The notes: generated from the letters alone by a model not told the origin. Counted from the first letter of the stretch, positions 26,015 to 35,389 are shown. The stretch: DNA of 51,442 nt from an uncultured Lachnospiraceae bacterium (GCA_947174495.1 CAMWJC010000015.1:1-51442), one strand, 5' to 3'. Numbers and translations are program-made.

Positions 26015-28309
26015 TTGAAAAGGAAAATTACGTTATTATTATTTACATTGATTATACTGACAACAGCAGGCTGCGGTCGGAAAGAGAATAATTCTTCTGA
26101 GCAGGAAACCGCAAGGAGTAAAGAACATGTATATCGGATGGAAGATCTGGAGATTGGGGAGAATCCATACAGCAGTGTAAGTCTGATTCAGTCAGGGGAT
26201 GAGTTCCTGGCATTTGAATATGTCTGGCCGGAGGATGGCGGAATTTATAAGATTCATTTTAATAAACTAACAAAAGATGGAAAGAAAGAAGAATTATTCA
26301 AGCTTGATGGGGAAGAAGAAGGCGGTTACAATAACATAAATTCTGATGGAAACAATCTGTATCTGATCAAAAATAAGTATATCTATACCGGGCAGATAGA
26401 TGAGGAAACCGGGGATGTGATTGAAGAAGGGGATTATCGGGATGAATATTATCTGGTCAAGATGAGTATGAACGGCGAAGAGATATTCAGTATTTTAATG
26501 AACGAAATTCCAGAATTGAAAAAGATGGAAGAAGAGCAGGGATGGTTTAGCGCTTACGGAATGTTTTTGACGGATGACAGTATCTATATTTCCTGTTGTG
26601 GGATGTATACTCGTTTTGACAAAGAGGGTAATTTCCAGAAGATAATGGGAACAGTTGGTGGAGAAAGTGACTTTAATAATGCCAACTTCATTCCCCTTGC
26701 AGATGGAAGAGTAGCAGCGCTTCTCTATGAAGAAAACGGTGCCTCCATCGCTCTTGCAGATATGGAAAACGGAAGTATAGGCGAAAAACATACGCTCCCC
26801 GGCGCATTCAGCTACAGCTTTTATCCGGGAAGCGGTTATGATCTTTTCATAACGGATACCTATGGAGTGTATGGTTATAATATCGGTGACGAAGCTCCAT
26901 CGCCTCTTTTAAATTTTGTGGATTCGGATATGGCTTTCTGGGGACTTGGTAATGTACTTGCTATCAATGAGAAGGAGTTTTATGCTACTTATGATGACAT
27001 GGATACCGGAGAATCTCACCTGGCAAAATTTATAAAGGTGGACCCGGCTGATGTTAAAGACAAGAAAGTCATTACCCTTGCCATGGCATACACCGATTGG
27101 GGCGTGCGTTCACAAGTTATTAAGTTTAATAAGGCAGATGAAGAATATCGTATTACCATTCAAGACTATTCTTCTTTGTATGCAACGGAGGATGATTACA
27201 ATGCAGGCATTACCAGATTAAATGCAGATATTGTTTCTGGAAAAGTGCCGGATATTCTTCTTCTGGATGAGAGTATGCCGGTGGAAAGTTATATGAATAA
27301 GGGGTTGTTTGAGAATCTGAATCCTTACATTGAGAAGGATAGTGAACTGGATCTTAATAATTTTATGCCAAACATTATGGAGGCATTTTCTCAAAATGGA
27401 AAGCTTTATATTTTGGTTCCTAACTTTTCTATTCGAACACTGGTTGCCAAGACCTCGGAGGTAGGACAGGAGAGAGGCTGGACGGTGCAGGAGGCAATGG
27501 AGCTTTGGGATTCTAAGCCGGATGGTACAGAATTCCTAAATGCGTCAACACAGACAGAGATGCTGGATAGCTGTATGCGTATGGCAAGCAGTCAGTTCAT
27601 AGATCCCAAGAGCGGGAAATGCAGCTTTGACAGTGATGAATTTATTCAGATGCTGGAGTTTATTAACCGTTTTCCAAAGGAAATTGGTGAAGACTACTAT
27701 TCGGATGATTACTGGGAGAATTATGATTCCCAGTGGCGAGAGGGAAGGGTTTTGACCAGCTATAATTATGTTGGAGATTTTCGAGATTATAACATAACGA
27801 AAAAAGTAACTTTCGGAGAAGATATAACCCTGATTGGATTCCCTTCTTCCGATGGAGACGGTTCCGTGCTTGTTCCGGGAAATGAATTTGCAATGTCATC
27901 CAAATCGAAGAATAAAGATGGAGCATGGAAATTTTTAAGGACTTTCATTACAGAGGAATACCAGTCGGAGATTTATGGGTTTACATTGAGCATTTCGCAG
28001 CTCAAAGAGCGGGCAAAGAAGGCAATGGAGAAGCCTTATTATGAAGATGAGAATGGAAATAAGGTGGAATATGATGATACTGCCTATGTTGACGGTGTGG
28101 AAATAATCATTGATCCTATGACGCAGGAGGAAGCGGATGATTTTCTGAATCAGCTTTATTCCTTCCATCAGGTATCCCGGTATGACGAATCGCTGGATCA
28201 GATCATCAGCGAGGAAGCCGCTGCTTATTTTGCTGGACAGAAAAGTGCAGAGGATGTAGCGAGAATCATTCAGAGCAGGGCACAGATTTATGTCAATGAG
28301 ACTAGATAA
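26015..28309 (+). CDS. second propeller + solute-binding lipoprotein (paralogue)
   Basis: A 764-residue lipoprotein with a TTG start after AGGGGGGAT. The signal peptide ends with the lipobox TAGC (Cys near residue 20). The N-terminal half (about 40-345) has propeller-like strands (NNLYLIKNKYIYTGQIDEETG, split by function; FFEKRC absent). The C-terminal half has the solute-binding pattern also present in the lipoprotein at 18036: VIKFNKADEEYRITIQDYS, NADIVSGKVPDILLLDE, SKSKNKDGAWKFLRTFI. The two are clearly paralogues; the pair flanks the permeases and adaptor. Two binders on one permease pair suggests related ligands or a sensing role for one of them. It ends 24 nt before tcdA. Confidence 0.85.
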   Translation: MKRKITLLLFTLIILTTAGCGRKENNSSEQETARSKEHVYRMEDLEIGENPYSSVSLIQSGDEFLAFEYVWPEDGGIYKIHFNKLTKDGKKEELFKLDGEEEGGYNNINSDGNNLYLIKNKYIYTGQIDEETGDVIEEGDYRDEYYLVKMSMNGEEIFSILMNEIPELKKMEEEQGWFSAYGMFLTDDSIYISCCGMYTRFDKEGNFQKIMGTVGGESDFNNANFIPLADGRVAALLYEENGASIALADMENGSIGEKHTLPGAFSYSFYPGSGYDLFITDTYGVYGYNIGDEAPSPLLNFVDSDMAFWGLGNVLAINEKEFYATYDDMDTGESHLAKFIKVDPADVKDKKVITLAMAYTDWGVRSQVIKFNKADEEYRITIQDYSSLYATEDDYNAGITRLNADIVSGKVPDILLLDESMPVESYMNKGLFENLNPYIEKDSELDLNNFMPNIMEAFSQNGKLYILVPNFSIRTLVAKTSEVGQERGWTVQEAMELWDSKPDGTEFLNASTQTEMLDSCMRMASSQFIDPKSGKCSFDSDEFIQMLEFINRFPKEIGEDYYSDDYWENYDSQWREGRVLTSYNYVGDFRDYNITKKVTFGEDITLIGFPSSDGDGSVLVPGNEFAMSSKSKNKDGAWKFLRTFITEEYQSEIYGFTLSISQLKERAKKAMEKPYYEDENGNKVEYDDTAYVDGVEIIIDPMTQEEADDFLNQLYSFHQVSRYDESLDQIISEEAAAYFAGQKSAEDVARIIQSRAQIYVNETR

Positions 28310-28332
28310 ATTGTCGGAAGGGATGAAATGGG

Positions 28333-29046
28333 ATGGAGGACTGGCAGGCAAGGACAAAGCTGCTTTTATCGGATGAGCAAGCAGAGAGGTTAGGAGCAGC
28401 CCATATTGCAGTGTTTGGGATCGGCGGCGTGGGAGGCTACGTGGTGGAAGCCCTGGCAAGAAGCGGAATCGGGCATCTAACGCTGATCGATCATGATACC
28501 ATTTCTGTAAGTAATTTAAACAGACAGATTATAGCAACCAGAGAGCATATTGGTGAATTTAAAGTCAATGTGATGAAAGAGCGGATTCTATCCATCAATC
28601 CAGAGGCGGAGGTGCGGATATTTCATTGCTTTTTTCTGCCGGGAGAGCCGGCAGAGTTTTTCCCTCTTTCACAGTATTCTTATGTAGTGGATGCCATTGA
28701 TACGATATCTGCCAAAATCGAGCTTGCCTATCTGGCACAGCAGGAAGGTTTTCGGCTGATCAGCAGTATGGGAACGGGCAATAAATTGGATTCATCCCGG
28801 TTTCAGGTGGCAGATATTTATGAGACCAAAGTATGTCCGCTTGCAAAAGTCATGAGAAAGGAACTGCGAGCAAGAGGGATTGAAAGGCTTAAGGTAGTCT
28901 ATTCTGAGGAAGAGCCGCTTACCCCGCGGATGCAGATTCGGGAGGGGACGAGAAGAGCTGTTCCGGGGAGCATTTCTTTTGTACCGGCGGCGGCAGGATT
29001 GATGATTGCCGGAGAAGTGATAAAAGATTTGATTAATTTAGGTTAA
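28333..29046 (+). CDS. tcdA: tRNA threonylcarbamoyladenosine dehydratase
   Basis: A 237-residue E1-like (ThiF/HesA fold) enzyme that uses ATP to cyclise t6A37 in tRNAs to ct6A. The nucleotide-binding motif GIGGVGGYVVEALARSGIG (about 29-47), the DHDTISVSNLNRQ block and VVDAIDTISAK are typical of TcdA/YgdL. No zinc CxxC pair is seen. GGAAGGG precedes the start. Its place after the transport locus is probably incidental. Length is slightly short of E. coli TcdA but usual for clostridia. Confidence 0.92.
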   Translation: MEDWQARTKLLLSDEQAERLGAAHIAVFGIGGVGGYVVEALARSGIGHLTLIDHDTISVSNLNRQIIATREHIGEFKVNVMKERILSINPEAEVRIFHCFFLPGEPAEFFPLSQYSYVVDAIDTISAKIELAYLAQQEGFRLISSMGTGNKLDSSRFQVADIYETKVCPLAKVMRKELRARGIERLKVVYSEEEPLTPRMQIREGTRRAVPGSISFVPAAAGLMIAGEVIKDLINLG

Positions 29047-29122
29047 GTATGATAGAATAAAAACAACTTGAAATTTTTGGGGCTTTTTATACTAAAACAT
29101 ATAGATAATATTAGGAGATTCA

Positions 29123-30406
29123 ATGGAAAAAGAGTTAAAAGGGGATGGCCTTTCATGGATCTTGCTTAGAATGAATATATTTCCTATCATAATATTGACT
29201 TTGGTGATTACAGCATTCAGTGCAATCAGTTTTGCAAATTCCATGAATGAAGAAGTGAAAAATGGACTGGTTAATTTATGTAATACCGTTACAACCGCGT
29301 ATGATACTATTTATGAGGGAGCATATCGGACGGTAGAACAAGATGGAGCTGTTTATATGCTGAAGGGGGAACACCAGCTAAATGGTGATTTTGCCTTTAT
29401 TGATTCCATAAAGGAAAAGACGAATGTAGATGTTACTTTTTTTTATAAAGATACCCGTGTGATCACTACCATCCGGGATGAAGACGGAAACCGTGTAATC
29501 GGGACAAGAGCAAATCCAGCGGTGGCTAAGGAGGTTCTGGAGGGTGACAGGGAAGCGTTTTATTCCAGTACGGAGATAGAAGGAGAAAGATATTTTTCTT
29601 ATTATGCACCACTTCATGCGGAAGACGGAACCTGTATTGGAATGATTTTTTTGGGGAAACCGGCCACAGAAGTAGATAAACTGGTACGAAGATCCATAAA
29701 CCCTACGGTCCTTTTTGGGTTGATAACCATGCTTTTTGTATGTTTCTTTTCCATTCGTTTTTCAAAGCAGCTTGTCAATTCCATACAGAGAATAGAGACA
29801 TTTCTTGAGTCATCTTCCAATGGAAATCTTCATACTAAATTGGATTCGAAAGTGCTTTCCCGTAAGGATGAACTGGGAGATATGGGACGGCATGTGGTCA
29901 AAATGCAGAAAGCGCTTCGTGAACTGGTGGAGCAGGACATGCTTACCGGTTTAAATAACAGACGAAGCGGCGAAAAGCTTTTAAAACAGGTTCATGAAAG
30001 CTATGAGAAAGAAGGAGTTCCTTATTGCCTGGCTATTGGAGATATTGACCATTTTAAATATGTCAACGACACTTATGGGCACGAGTGCGGAGATGTAGTT
30101 CTTGCGGGAAGTTCTCTCTTACTTAAAGAGCATATGCAAGGAAAGGGATTTGCTATAAGATGGGGCGGAGAAGAATTCCTGCTAGTGTACAGAGACATGA
30201 ATATGGATAAGGCTTTGCCGCATTTGCAGGAACTGATGGAGTCACTCAGAAATATGCATATCCCATATGGAGATACATACATCGGAATTACGATGACCTT
30301 TGGAATTGTAGAGGGAAGTATGGAACGGATAGAGCTTATTATACGTGATGCGGACACAAAGCTTTATGAGGGAAAAAACGGCGGCCGTGATCGAATTGTA
30401 TCTTAG
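29123..30406 (+). CDS. membrane sensor diguanylate cyclase (GGDEF)
   Basis: A 427-residue protein: TM helix (about 13-33), an extracellular single-Cache-like sensor (about 35-185), a second TM (about 188-210), a HAMP linker (about 210-262) and a GGDEF domain (about 268-427). The active-site motif is RWGGEEF, so cyclisation of two GTP to c-di-GMP should be possible. DMLTGLNNRR and DIDHFKYVNDTYGHECGD are intact. The inhibitory I-site RxxD, expected shortly before GGEEF, is absent (the region reads EHMQGKGFAI), so product inhibition is likely weak. No EAL or HD-GYP gene is in the window. An AGGAG site lies before the ATG. Confidence 0.93.
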   Translation: MEKELKGDGLSWILLRMNIFPIIILTLVITAFSAISFANSMNEEVKNGLVNLCNTVTTAYDTIYEGAYRTVEQDGAVYMLKGEHQLNGDFAFIDSIKEKTNVDVTFFYKDTRVITTIRDEDGNRVIGTRANPAVAKEVLEGDREAFYSSTEIEGERYFSYYAPLHAEDGTCIGMIFLGKPATEVDKLVRRSINPTVLFGLITMLFVCFFSIRFSKQLVNSIQRIETFLESSSNGNLHTKLDSKVLSRKDELGDMGRHVVKMQKALRELVEQDMLTGLNNRRSGEKLLKQVHESYEKEGVPYCLAIGDIDHFKYVNDTYGHECGDVVLAGSSLLLKEHMQGKGFAIRWGGEEFLLVYRDMNMDKALPHLQELMESLRNMHIPYGDTYIGITMTFGIVEGSMERIELIIRDADTKLYEGKNGGRDRIVS

Positions 30407-30434
30407 ACAAGTAAATAAATACTTTTTGAAGGTT

Positions 30435-31760
30435 TTACGGAACAATAACAGGAGACTGTCTGAATTCATTCAAGGCAGTCTTTTTTTGCGTCTGAGATGA
30501 CTCATGAAGCATTTTGTTATTTGCTTTGGAAGCAGATACTGTTTCGTATATGGAAGCATAAAAAAGCTCCTTTTTCAAAAAGTCGAGGGCATCACCGGTA
30601 AAGCTGTTTTTTGCATCTGCCAGCTTGGTGACAAGCGGTATGAGACTGTTTTTTTTCAGAGAAGAAAGGAGAGGAGAGGCACTTTTGCGAAAGCCTAAAA
30701 GACGCCCATACGGAAGAAAATATTTTCGTTCTCCGTAGTTTTCTTTATAAAAGTCAGGAGTTTTTATGTCAAGAAGGATGTGGAGCAGCACCCGGCTTAT
30801 GCGAGCATAGGTTAAATCTTTTGATTTCAAAAGGCTGCAAAAAGCCGTATAGCCGGTATATTCGGGTAAATACTTGATGATTTTGTCGGAAAGATCCGGC
30901 GTACAGTCAAGATACATCGAAAAGCCCTGTTCCATTTCACACAAAAGCTTGTAATGCAGAATTTCGGACAGATCATCTTCCGTAAGAAAAGAACCTGTTT
31001 TCATGGCATCGTTAAAAAGAGCATGGCTTTCTACAGGAAGGTATTCGGATATATTTTCAAAATTTTTGGCGTATGCATCCTTATCAGAAGAACCATAGGG
31101 GCAGCTTTTGACAAAATTACGGATGGCAGCTGCGGAAATAAATGAGGCAGAAGAGTCATGGAACCCGGTATCATGAAAATCATTTCCCAGGCGGGTAATG
31201 GTAAAAGGGACAATACTACTATTTTGTGAAAGCAGCGCCCTGCAATATTCCACCCCCAGAATATTATTAGGCAGAGTAAAAAGATTTTCGGTATCTTTGC
31301 AGGAGGATAGCTGTTCTTTAAAAAGCTTTTCTTTTGCGGCAGGATAAGAAAGTCCGTCTTTCAGCATGGGACGCAGAAGAGAAGCGGATTCGTTCTCACA
31401 AGACAAAAGTGTCGAAGCGGCCCGGGTAAGTGTTTCTAACGATCCGGATTCACTTCCGAAAGAAAGAATATCGACAACCCCAAGACGCCCGGCAAGCGCT
31501 ACGGCACCTTGTGCAAAATATTCTGCACTGGATACGGCGTACAGAGTGGGAAGTTCAATAACCACATCGGCACCACCAAGAAGCGCCATCCGGGTGCGGG
31601 TATACTTGTTAAGCAGGGCAGGAGCCCCGCGTTGCACAAAATCACCGCTCATAAGAACCAGAATGTAATCGGCACCGGTTAATTCCCGTGTTTTTGACAG
31701 GTGATATTGATGACCGGTGTGGAAAGGATTATATTCAGCAATTACAACGGCTACTTTCAT
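30435..31760 (-). CDS. tmcAL: tRNA(Met) cytidine acetate ligase (TmcAL/YlbM)
   Basis: A 441-residue nucleotidyltransferase-fold enzyme that acetylates the wobble cytidine of elongator tRNA-Met using acetate and ATP. The N-terminus MKVAVVIAEYNPFHTGHQYH carries the adenylate-binding H-x-G-H-like motif (H14..H17), and VLMSGDFVQRGAPA and GADVVIELPT are family hallmarks. It is the only convincing minus-strand gene. GAGGT lies about 10 nt before its start. The last 20 codons overlap the plus-strand terminator of the diguanylate cyclase gene. It stands next to the pta-ackA region, as in many clostridia. Confidence 0.94.
   Translation of the reverse strand: MKVAVVIAEYNPFHTGHQYHLSKTRELTGADYILVLMSGDFVQRGAPALLNKYTRTRMALLGGADVVIELPTLYAVSSAEYFAQGAVALAGRLGVVDILSFGSESGSLETLTRAASTLLSCENESASLLRPMLKDGLSYPAAKEKLFKEQLSSCKDTENLFTLPNNILGVEYCRALLSQNSSIVPFTITRLGNDFHDTGFHDSSASFISAAAIRNFVKSCPYGSSDKDAYAKNFENISEYLPVESHALFNDAMKTGSFLTEDDLSEILHYKLLCEMEQGFSMYLDCTPDLSDKIIKYLPEYTGYTAFCSLLKSKDLTYARISRVLLHILLDIKTPDFYKENYGERKYFLPYGRLLGFRKSASPLLSSLKKNSLIPLVTKLADAKNSFTGDALDFLKKELFYASIYETVSASKANNKMLHESSQTQKKTALNEFRQSPVIVP
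30452..30487 (+). terminator. terminator of the diguanylate cyclase gene, inside the 3' end of tmcAL
   Basis: An outer stem AGACTG/CAGTCT and an inner TGAAT/ATTCA stem are followed by seven Ts on the plus strand. It lies within the last codons of the convergent minus-strand gene, so the two genes share this sequence. Confidence 0.7.
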
Positions 31761-31826
31761 AAATGAGTACCTCGGAATTTCGATTGTTTTTCAATATACT
31801 GTAACATAGAAATTCTAAAGAAGCAA

Positions 31827-31855
31827 TTGTGTACCCATTAATAACAGGTTATAAT
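31827..31855 (+). promoter_or_regulatory. promoter of the GNAT gene
   Basis: TTGTGT at 31827-31832 and a consensus TATAAT at 31850-31855 with a 17-bp spacer, 36 bp before the start codon. Confidence 0.7.
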
Positions 31856-31891
31856 GGCAGTAGCAAATTTAAATAATATGGGGTAATTATA

Positions 31892-32410
31892 ATGCAAGTT
31901 GGAACAATTGAAACGAATCGTTTATATTTACGTGGATTTCAAAAAGAGGATGCCAGATTTGCCATCAGTATTTGGAATGATCCAGAGATGGGAGAATACC
32001 TGCCAGATGAAGCAATGGAAGAAATCGACGAGGCATATTTAAAAGAGATAGAAAAACTGCCGGAGGATGGAATATGCTGTTATATGATAGCTGAATTTAA
32101 GGATACACATGAAAGAATCGGAACTTGTAGCTTTATTCCAAGCGCAGACGGCAAAGTTTACGATATTGCTTATTGTGTGCATAAGAAATATTGGGGAAAT
32201 GGATACGCGACCGAAATGGCAAAAGGAATGGTGGAGTATGCGAAGAATCATGGTGGAAACAAAGTGACTGTCAGAGTTAACAAGGATAATGCCGGCTCAA
32301 ATACAGTCGCTAGGAAAATAGGCTTTGAAGTCGTTGGAGAGAAATGTTACAAAAAGCGTGGGACAGAAGTGGAATTTTGCGATTATTTATATGAATTGAA
32401 TTTAACTTAA
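31892..32410 (+). CDS. GNAT N-acetyltransferase, RimJ/RimL type
   Basis: A 172-residue acetyltransferase of the GNAT superfamily. It opens with IETNRLYLRGFQKEDA, the standard RimJ/RimL-like start. Motif A (YCVHKKYWGNGYATEMAKGMVEYA) holds the acetyl-CoA pyrophosphate loop, and NKDNAGSNTVARKIGFEVVGE is the typical motif B. The substrate cannot be predicted; ribosomal protein N-termini or a small amine such as an antibiotic are options. It has its own promoter and a following hairpin, so it is a single-gene unit. Confidence 0.88.
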   Translation: MQVGTIETNRLYLRGFQKEDARFAISIWNDPEMGEYLPDEAMEEIDEAYLKEIEKLPEDGICCYMIAEFKDTHERIGTCSFIPSADGKVYDIAYCVHKKYWGNGYATEMAKGMVEYAKNHGGNKVTVRVNKDNAGSNTVARKIGFEVVGEKCYKKRGTEVEFCDYLYELNLT

Positions 32411-32450
32411 CGTTTAGCTGGTTTACCTGTAGTAACTAAACGTAAATTTT
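32410..32450 (+). terminator. probable terminator of the GNAT gene
   Basis: An 8-bp stem ACGTTTAG/CTAAACGT (32410-32417 and 32436-32443) with an 18-nt loop that can pair further, followed by AAATTTT. The T-run is short. Confidence 0.55.
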
Positions 32451-32462
32451 CGATAGGAAGAC

Positions 32463-32491
32463 TTGTCGGAAAAGTCGGATTACGGTATAAT
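32463..32491 (+). promoter_or_regulatory. promoter of pta-ackA
   Basis: TTGTCG at 32463-32468 and TATAAT at 32486-32491, 17-bp spacer. The mRNA leader before pta is about 55 nt. Confidence 0.75.
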
Positions 32492-32552
32492 TTTATCTGG
32501 GTATATGATTTTTATGCAAAAATATAGTATTGGATTGAAAGGAGAATCAGTT

Positions 32553-33554
32553 ATGTCATACATTGACGTGATTAAGGACAAAGCAAGAATGGACAGGAAG
32601 ACAATCGTTCTTCCAGAAACGACCGATAAGAGAACTCTGATTGCGGCTTCCCATATTATCAAGGAGGGGATAGCGGACATTATCATGATCGGTAATGAAG
32701 AAAAAATCATGGATGGTGCAACTTGGCTGGAGATCGAGTTAGATGGGGTTACCATTATTAATCCGCACACCTGCGAAAAGCTGGATTCTTATGTGGATCT
32801 TTTGTATGAAACGCGTAAAAATAAAGGAATGACACCGGAGAAGGCAAGAGAAATCCTGCTGACGGATAATCTTACTTTTGGTGTGATTATGGTTAAAGCG
32901 AACGATGCGGACGGTATGGTTGCCGGTGCATGTCATGCGACAGCCGATACATTGCGTCCGGCTCTTCAGATATTGAAAACAGCTCCTGGTGTAAAGCTGG
33001 TATCCGGATTTTTCCTGATGTGTATTCCGGGCTGCCCCTATGGAGAGGATGGAACCTTCTTGTTTGCAGACTGTGGTTTGAATCAGGATCCTACAGCTGA
33101 AGAACTGGCAGCGATAGCAGATACTTCTGCTAAGAGCTTTAAAAGTCTTGTGGGTGCAAAGCCTGTTATTGCTATGCTTTCTCATTCTACTAAGGGAAGT
33201 GCAAAACATCCGTTGGTTGACAAAGTGGTGGAAGCAACCAGGATTGCCCATGAGCAGTATCCTCATCTTACTCTGGATGGAGAGTTGCAGACAGACGCAG
33301 CTCTGGTTCCCCAGGTTGCTAAATCAAAGGCTCCCGGAAGCGAAGTGGCTGGTAAGGCAAATGTGTTGATTTTCCCCAATCTTGACTGTGGAAATATAGG
33401 ATATAAGCTGGTTCAGAGATTGGGAAATGCAGAAGCTTACGGGCCTATGCTGCAGGGAATTTCCAAGCCGGTAAACGATCTGTCAAGAGGTTGTTCCTGG
33501 CAGGATATTGTAGGTGTTGTGGCACTGACTGCCGTACAGGCACAGTTAGTATAA
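32553..33554 (+). CDS. pta: phosphate acetyltransferase
   Basis: A 333-residue Pta that interconverts acetyl-CoA and acetyl phosphate. The sequence follows the short single-domain form (IKDKARMDRKTIVLPE start, DGMVAGACHATADTLRPALQ, DGELQTDAALVP, LIFPNLDCGNIGYKLVQRL). The ATG at 32553 is chosen because AAAGGAG lies about 8 nt upstream and the protein begins at the family start; a longer reading to 32463 would run through the promoter. ackA follows 18 nt later, giving the acetate-ATP pathway of a fermenter. Confidence 0.97.
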   Translation: MSYIDVIKDKARMDRKTIVLPETTDKRTLIAASHIIKEGIADIIMIGNEEKIMDGATWLEIELDGVTIINPHTCEKLDSYVDLLYETRKNKGMTPEKAREILLTDNLTFGVIMVKANDADGMVAGACHATADTLRPALQILKTAPGVKLVSGFFLMCIPGCPYGEDGTFLFADCGLNQDPTAEELAAIADTSAKSFKSLVGAKPVIAMLSHSTKGSAKHPLVDKVVEATRIAHEQYPHLTLDGELQTDAALVPQVAKSKAPGSEVAGKANVLIFPNLDCGNIGYKLVQRLGNAEAYGPMLQGISKPVNDLSRGCSWQDIVGVVALTAVQAQLV

Positions 33555-33572
33555 AAGGAGGATTTTAGAAAC

Positions 33573-34769
33573 ATGAATATTTTAGTTATAAACTGTGGAA
33601 GCTCTTCACTAAAATTTCAGTTGATCAACGCGCAATCGGAGGAACTGATTGCCAAAGGACTTTGTGAGAGAATCGGTATTGAAGGAAGCCAGATGACTTA
33701 TGCACCAAAGGATGGTGATAAGCTTCAGATAACTGAGCCTATGGCAGATCATACGGCAGCCATCAGACTGGTGCTTAATGCGCTTACTGACGAAAAATCA
33801 GGCGTGGTAAAAAGTCTCGATGAGATTGGTGCTGTAGGACACAGAATTGTTCATGGAGGCGAAAATTTTGCGACATCAACACTGATCACCGACGAAGTAT
33901 TAGCTGCGATTGAGGCCTGCAATGATTTGGCGCCGCTTCATAATCCGGCAAATCTGATTGGAATCAATGCATGCCGCGAATTGATGCCAGAAACGCCCAT
34001 GGTTGCTGTTTTTGACACGGCATTTCATCAGACCATGCCGGAGGAGGCATATCTTTATGGAATTCCTTATCATTACTATGAGGATTACAAGGTAAGACGA
34101 TACGGTTTTCATGGAACCAGCCATTCTTATGTATCTCAGCAGGCAGCAAAGATGCTTGGAAAGCCTTATGAGGAGCTTAAGATCATAGTGTGTCATCTTG
34201 GAAATGGAGCAAGTGTATCGGCAGTTAAAAATGGAAAATGTGTAGATACCTCCATGGGACTTACTCCTCTGGAAGGATTGATCATGGGAACCAGATCTGG
34301 CGACATGGATCCTGCAATTATAGAATTTCTGTGTAATAAAGAAAATAAGTCCGTACATGAGATTTTAAATGTATTGAATAAAGAATCTGGTGTTCTGGGA
34401 TTGTCAGAAGGATATTCTTCTGATTTCCGGGATCTGGAAAAGGGATATCGGGCAGGTGAAGCTCCGTCAATACGTGCAATGAAGACCTTTGCTTACAGGG
34501 TAGTAAAATATATCGGTGCTTATGCGGCAGCAATGAACGGTGTGGACGCAATCTGCTTTACAGCAGGAATTGGTGAGAACGGTCCGTTTATCAGAGGAAT
34601 GATCTGTTCTTATCTGGAATACCTGGGGATTGCAATCAATGAAACAGAGAATGCAAAGCGGGGGGAAGAGACTGTGATCTCAACACCGGAGAGTAGGACG
34701 AAGGTTTTAGTTATCCCGACAAACGAGGAATTGGCTATTGCAAGAGAGACCTTTGAACTGGTAAAATAA
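33573..34769 (+). CDS. ackA: acetate kinase
   Basis: A 398-residue ASKHA-family kinase that makes ATP and acetate from acetyl phosphate. The start MNILVINCGSSSLKFQL, VFDTAFHQTMP, YGFHGTSH, HLGNGASVSA and the ATP-site block FTAGIGENG are all present. A perfect AAAGGAGG lies before the start. No clear terminator follows; the yceD promoter begins directly after the gene, so read-through is likely. Confidence 0.98.
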   Translation: MNILVINCGSSSLKFQLINAQSEELIAKGLCERIGIEGSQMTYAPKDGDKLQITEPMADHTAAIRLVLNALTDEKSGVVKSLDEIGAVGHRIVHGGENFATSTLITDEVLAAIEACNDLAPLHNPANLIGINACRELMPETPMVAVFDTAFHQTMPEEAYLYGIPYHYYEDYKVRRYGFHGTSHSYVSQQAAKMLGKPYEELKIIVCHLGNGASVSAVKNGKCVDTSMGLTPLEGLIMGTRSGDMDPAIIEFLCNKENKSVHEILNVLNKESGVLGLSEGYSSDFRDLEKGYRAGEAPSIRAMKTFAYRVVKYIGAYAAAMNGVDAICFTAGIGENGPFIRGMICSYLEYLGIAINETENAKRGEETVISTPESRTKVLVIPTNEELAIARETFELVK

Positions 34770-34782
34770 TTCCGGTCAGGTA

Positions 34783-34811
34783 TTGACAAACGGGATAACC
34801 ACCGTTATAAT
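34783..34811 (+). promoter_or_regulatory. perfect consensus sigma-A promoter of yceD-rpmF
   Basis: TTGACA at 34783-34788 and TATAAT at 34806-34811 with the ideal 17-bp spacer, 51 bp before yceD. One of the strongest-looking promoters in the window. Confidence 0.9.
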
Positions 34812-34862
34812 TGTTTGAGTGTGTGGTAGATTATCTGCGCATATGTTTCATAGGAGCATGAT

Positions 34863-35387
34863 ATGTTGATGAATCTGACTGATGTTTTTTCAATTGAGGG
34901 AAAAGACATAGAGGAAAATCTTGTATTAGAAGCGGATGAGATATCCTATATGGGTAATACTTATCCCATTACAGAGAAATCGCCTGTATGTGTTAAATGC
35001 TCAAACATTGGTACAGGAAAAGCATTAGTAAGCGGAACAGTATCCATTGTCCTTCTGATTCCCTGTGACAGATGTTTAAAGGAGGTAAGACTTCCTCTTT
35101 CATTTGAATTCACACAGGAGGTTAGTTCTCCGGAAGCGGCGGAGCTGACAGGAGATGAGGATAAGCAGAGCTTTCTGCAGGGATATGAGCTTGACATAGA
35201 AGCTCTGGTAAATAGTGAGATCTTGGTCAATATGCCGGTCAAGGTACTTTGTAAGCCTGATTGTAAAGGGATTTGCAAGCAGTGTGGACATGACCTGAAT
35301 GAAGGGGACTGTGGATGCGATACATTCGTTCCTGACCCGAGAATGGCGGCTATTAAAGATATCTTTAATGCGAATAAGGAGGTGTAA
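34863..35387 (+). CDS. DUF177 / YceD family protein
   Basis: A 174-residue DUF177 protein, the near-universal neighbour of rpmF, implicated in 23S rRNA accumulation in other organisms. CDRCLKEV and the C-terminal CKPDCKGICKQCGHDLNEGDCGC provide paired cysteines for a zinc site. ATG 34863 has AGGAG 6 nt upstream; ATG 34869 is an alternative. rpmF follows after two bases. Confidence 0.93.
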   Translation: MLMNLTDVFSIEGKDIEENLVLEADEISYMGNTYPITEKSPVCVKCSNIGTGKALVSGTVSIVLLIPCDRCLKEVRLPLSFEFTQEVSSPEAAELTGDEDKQSFLQGYELDIEALVNSEILVNMPVKVLCKPDCKGICKQCGHDLNEGDCGCDTFVPDPRMAAIKDIFNANKEV

Positions 35388-35389
35388 CG

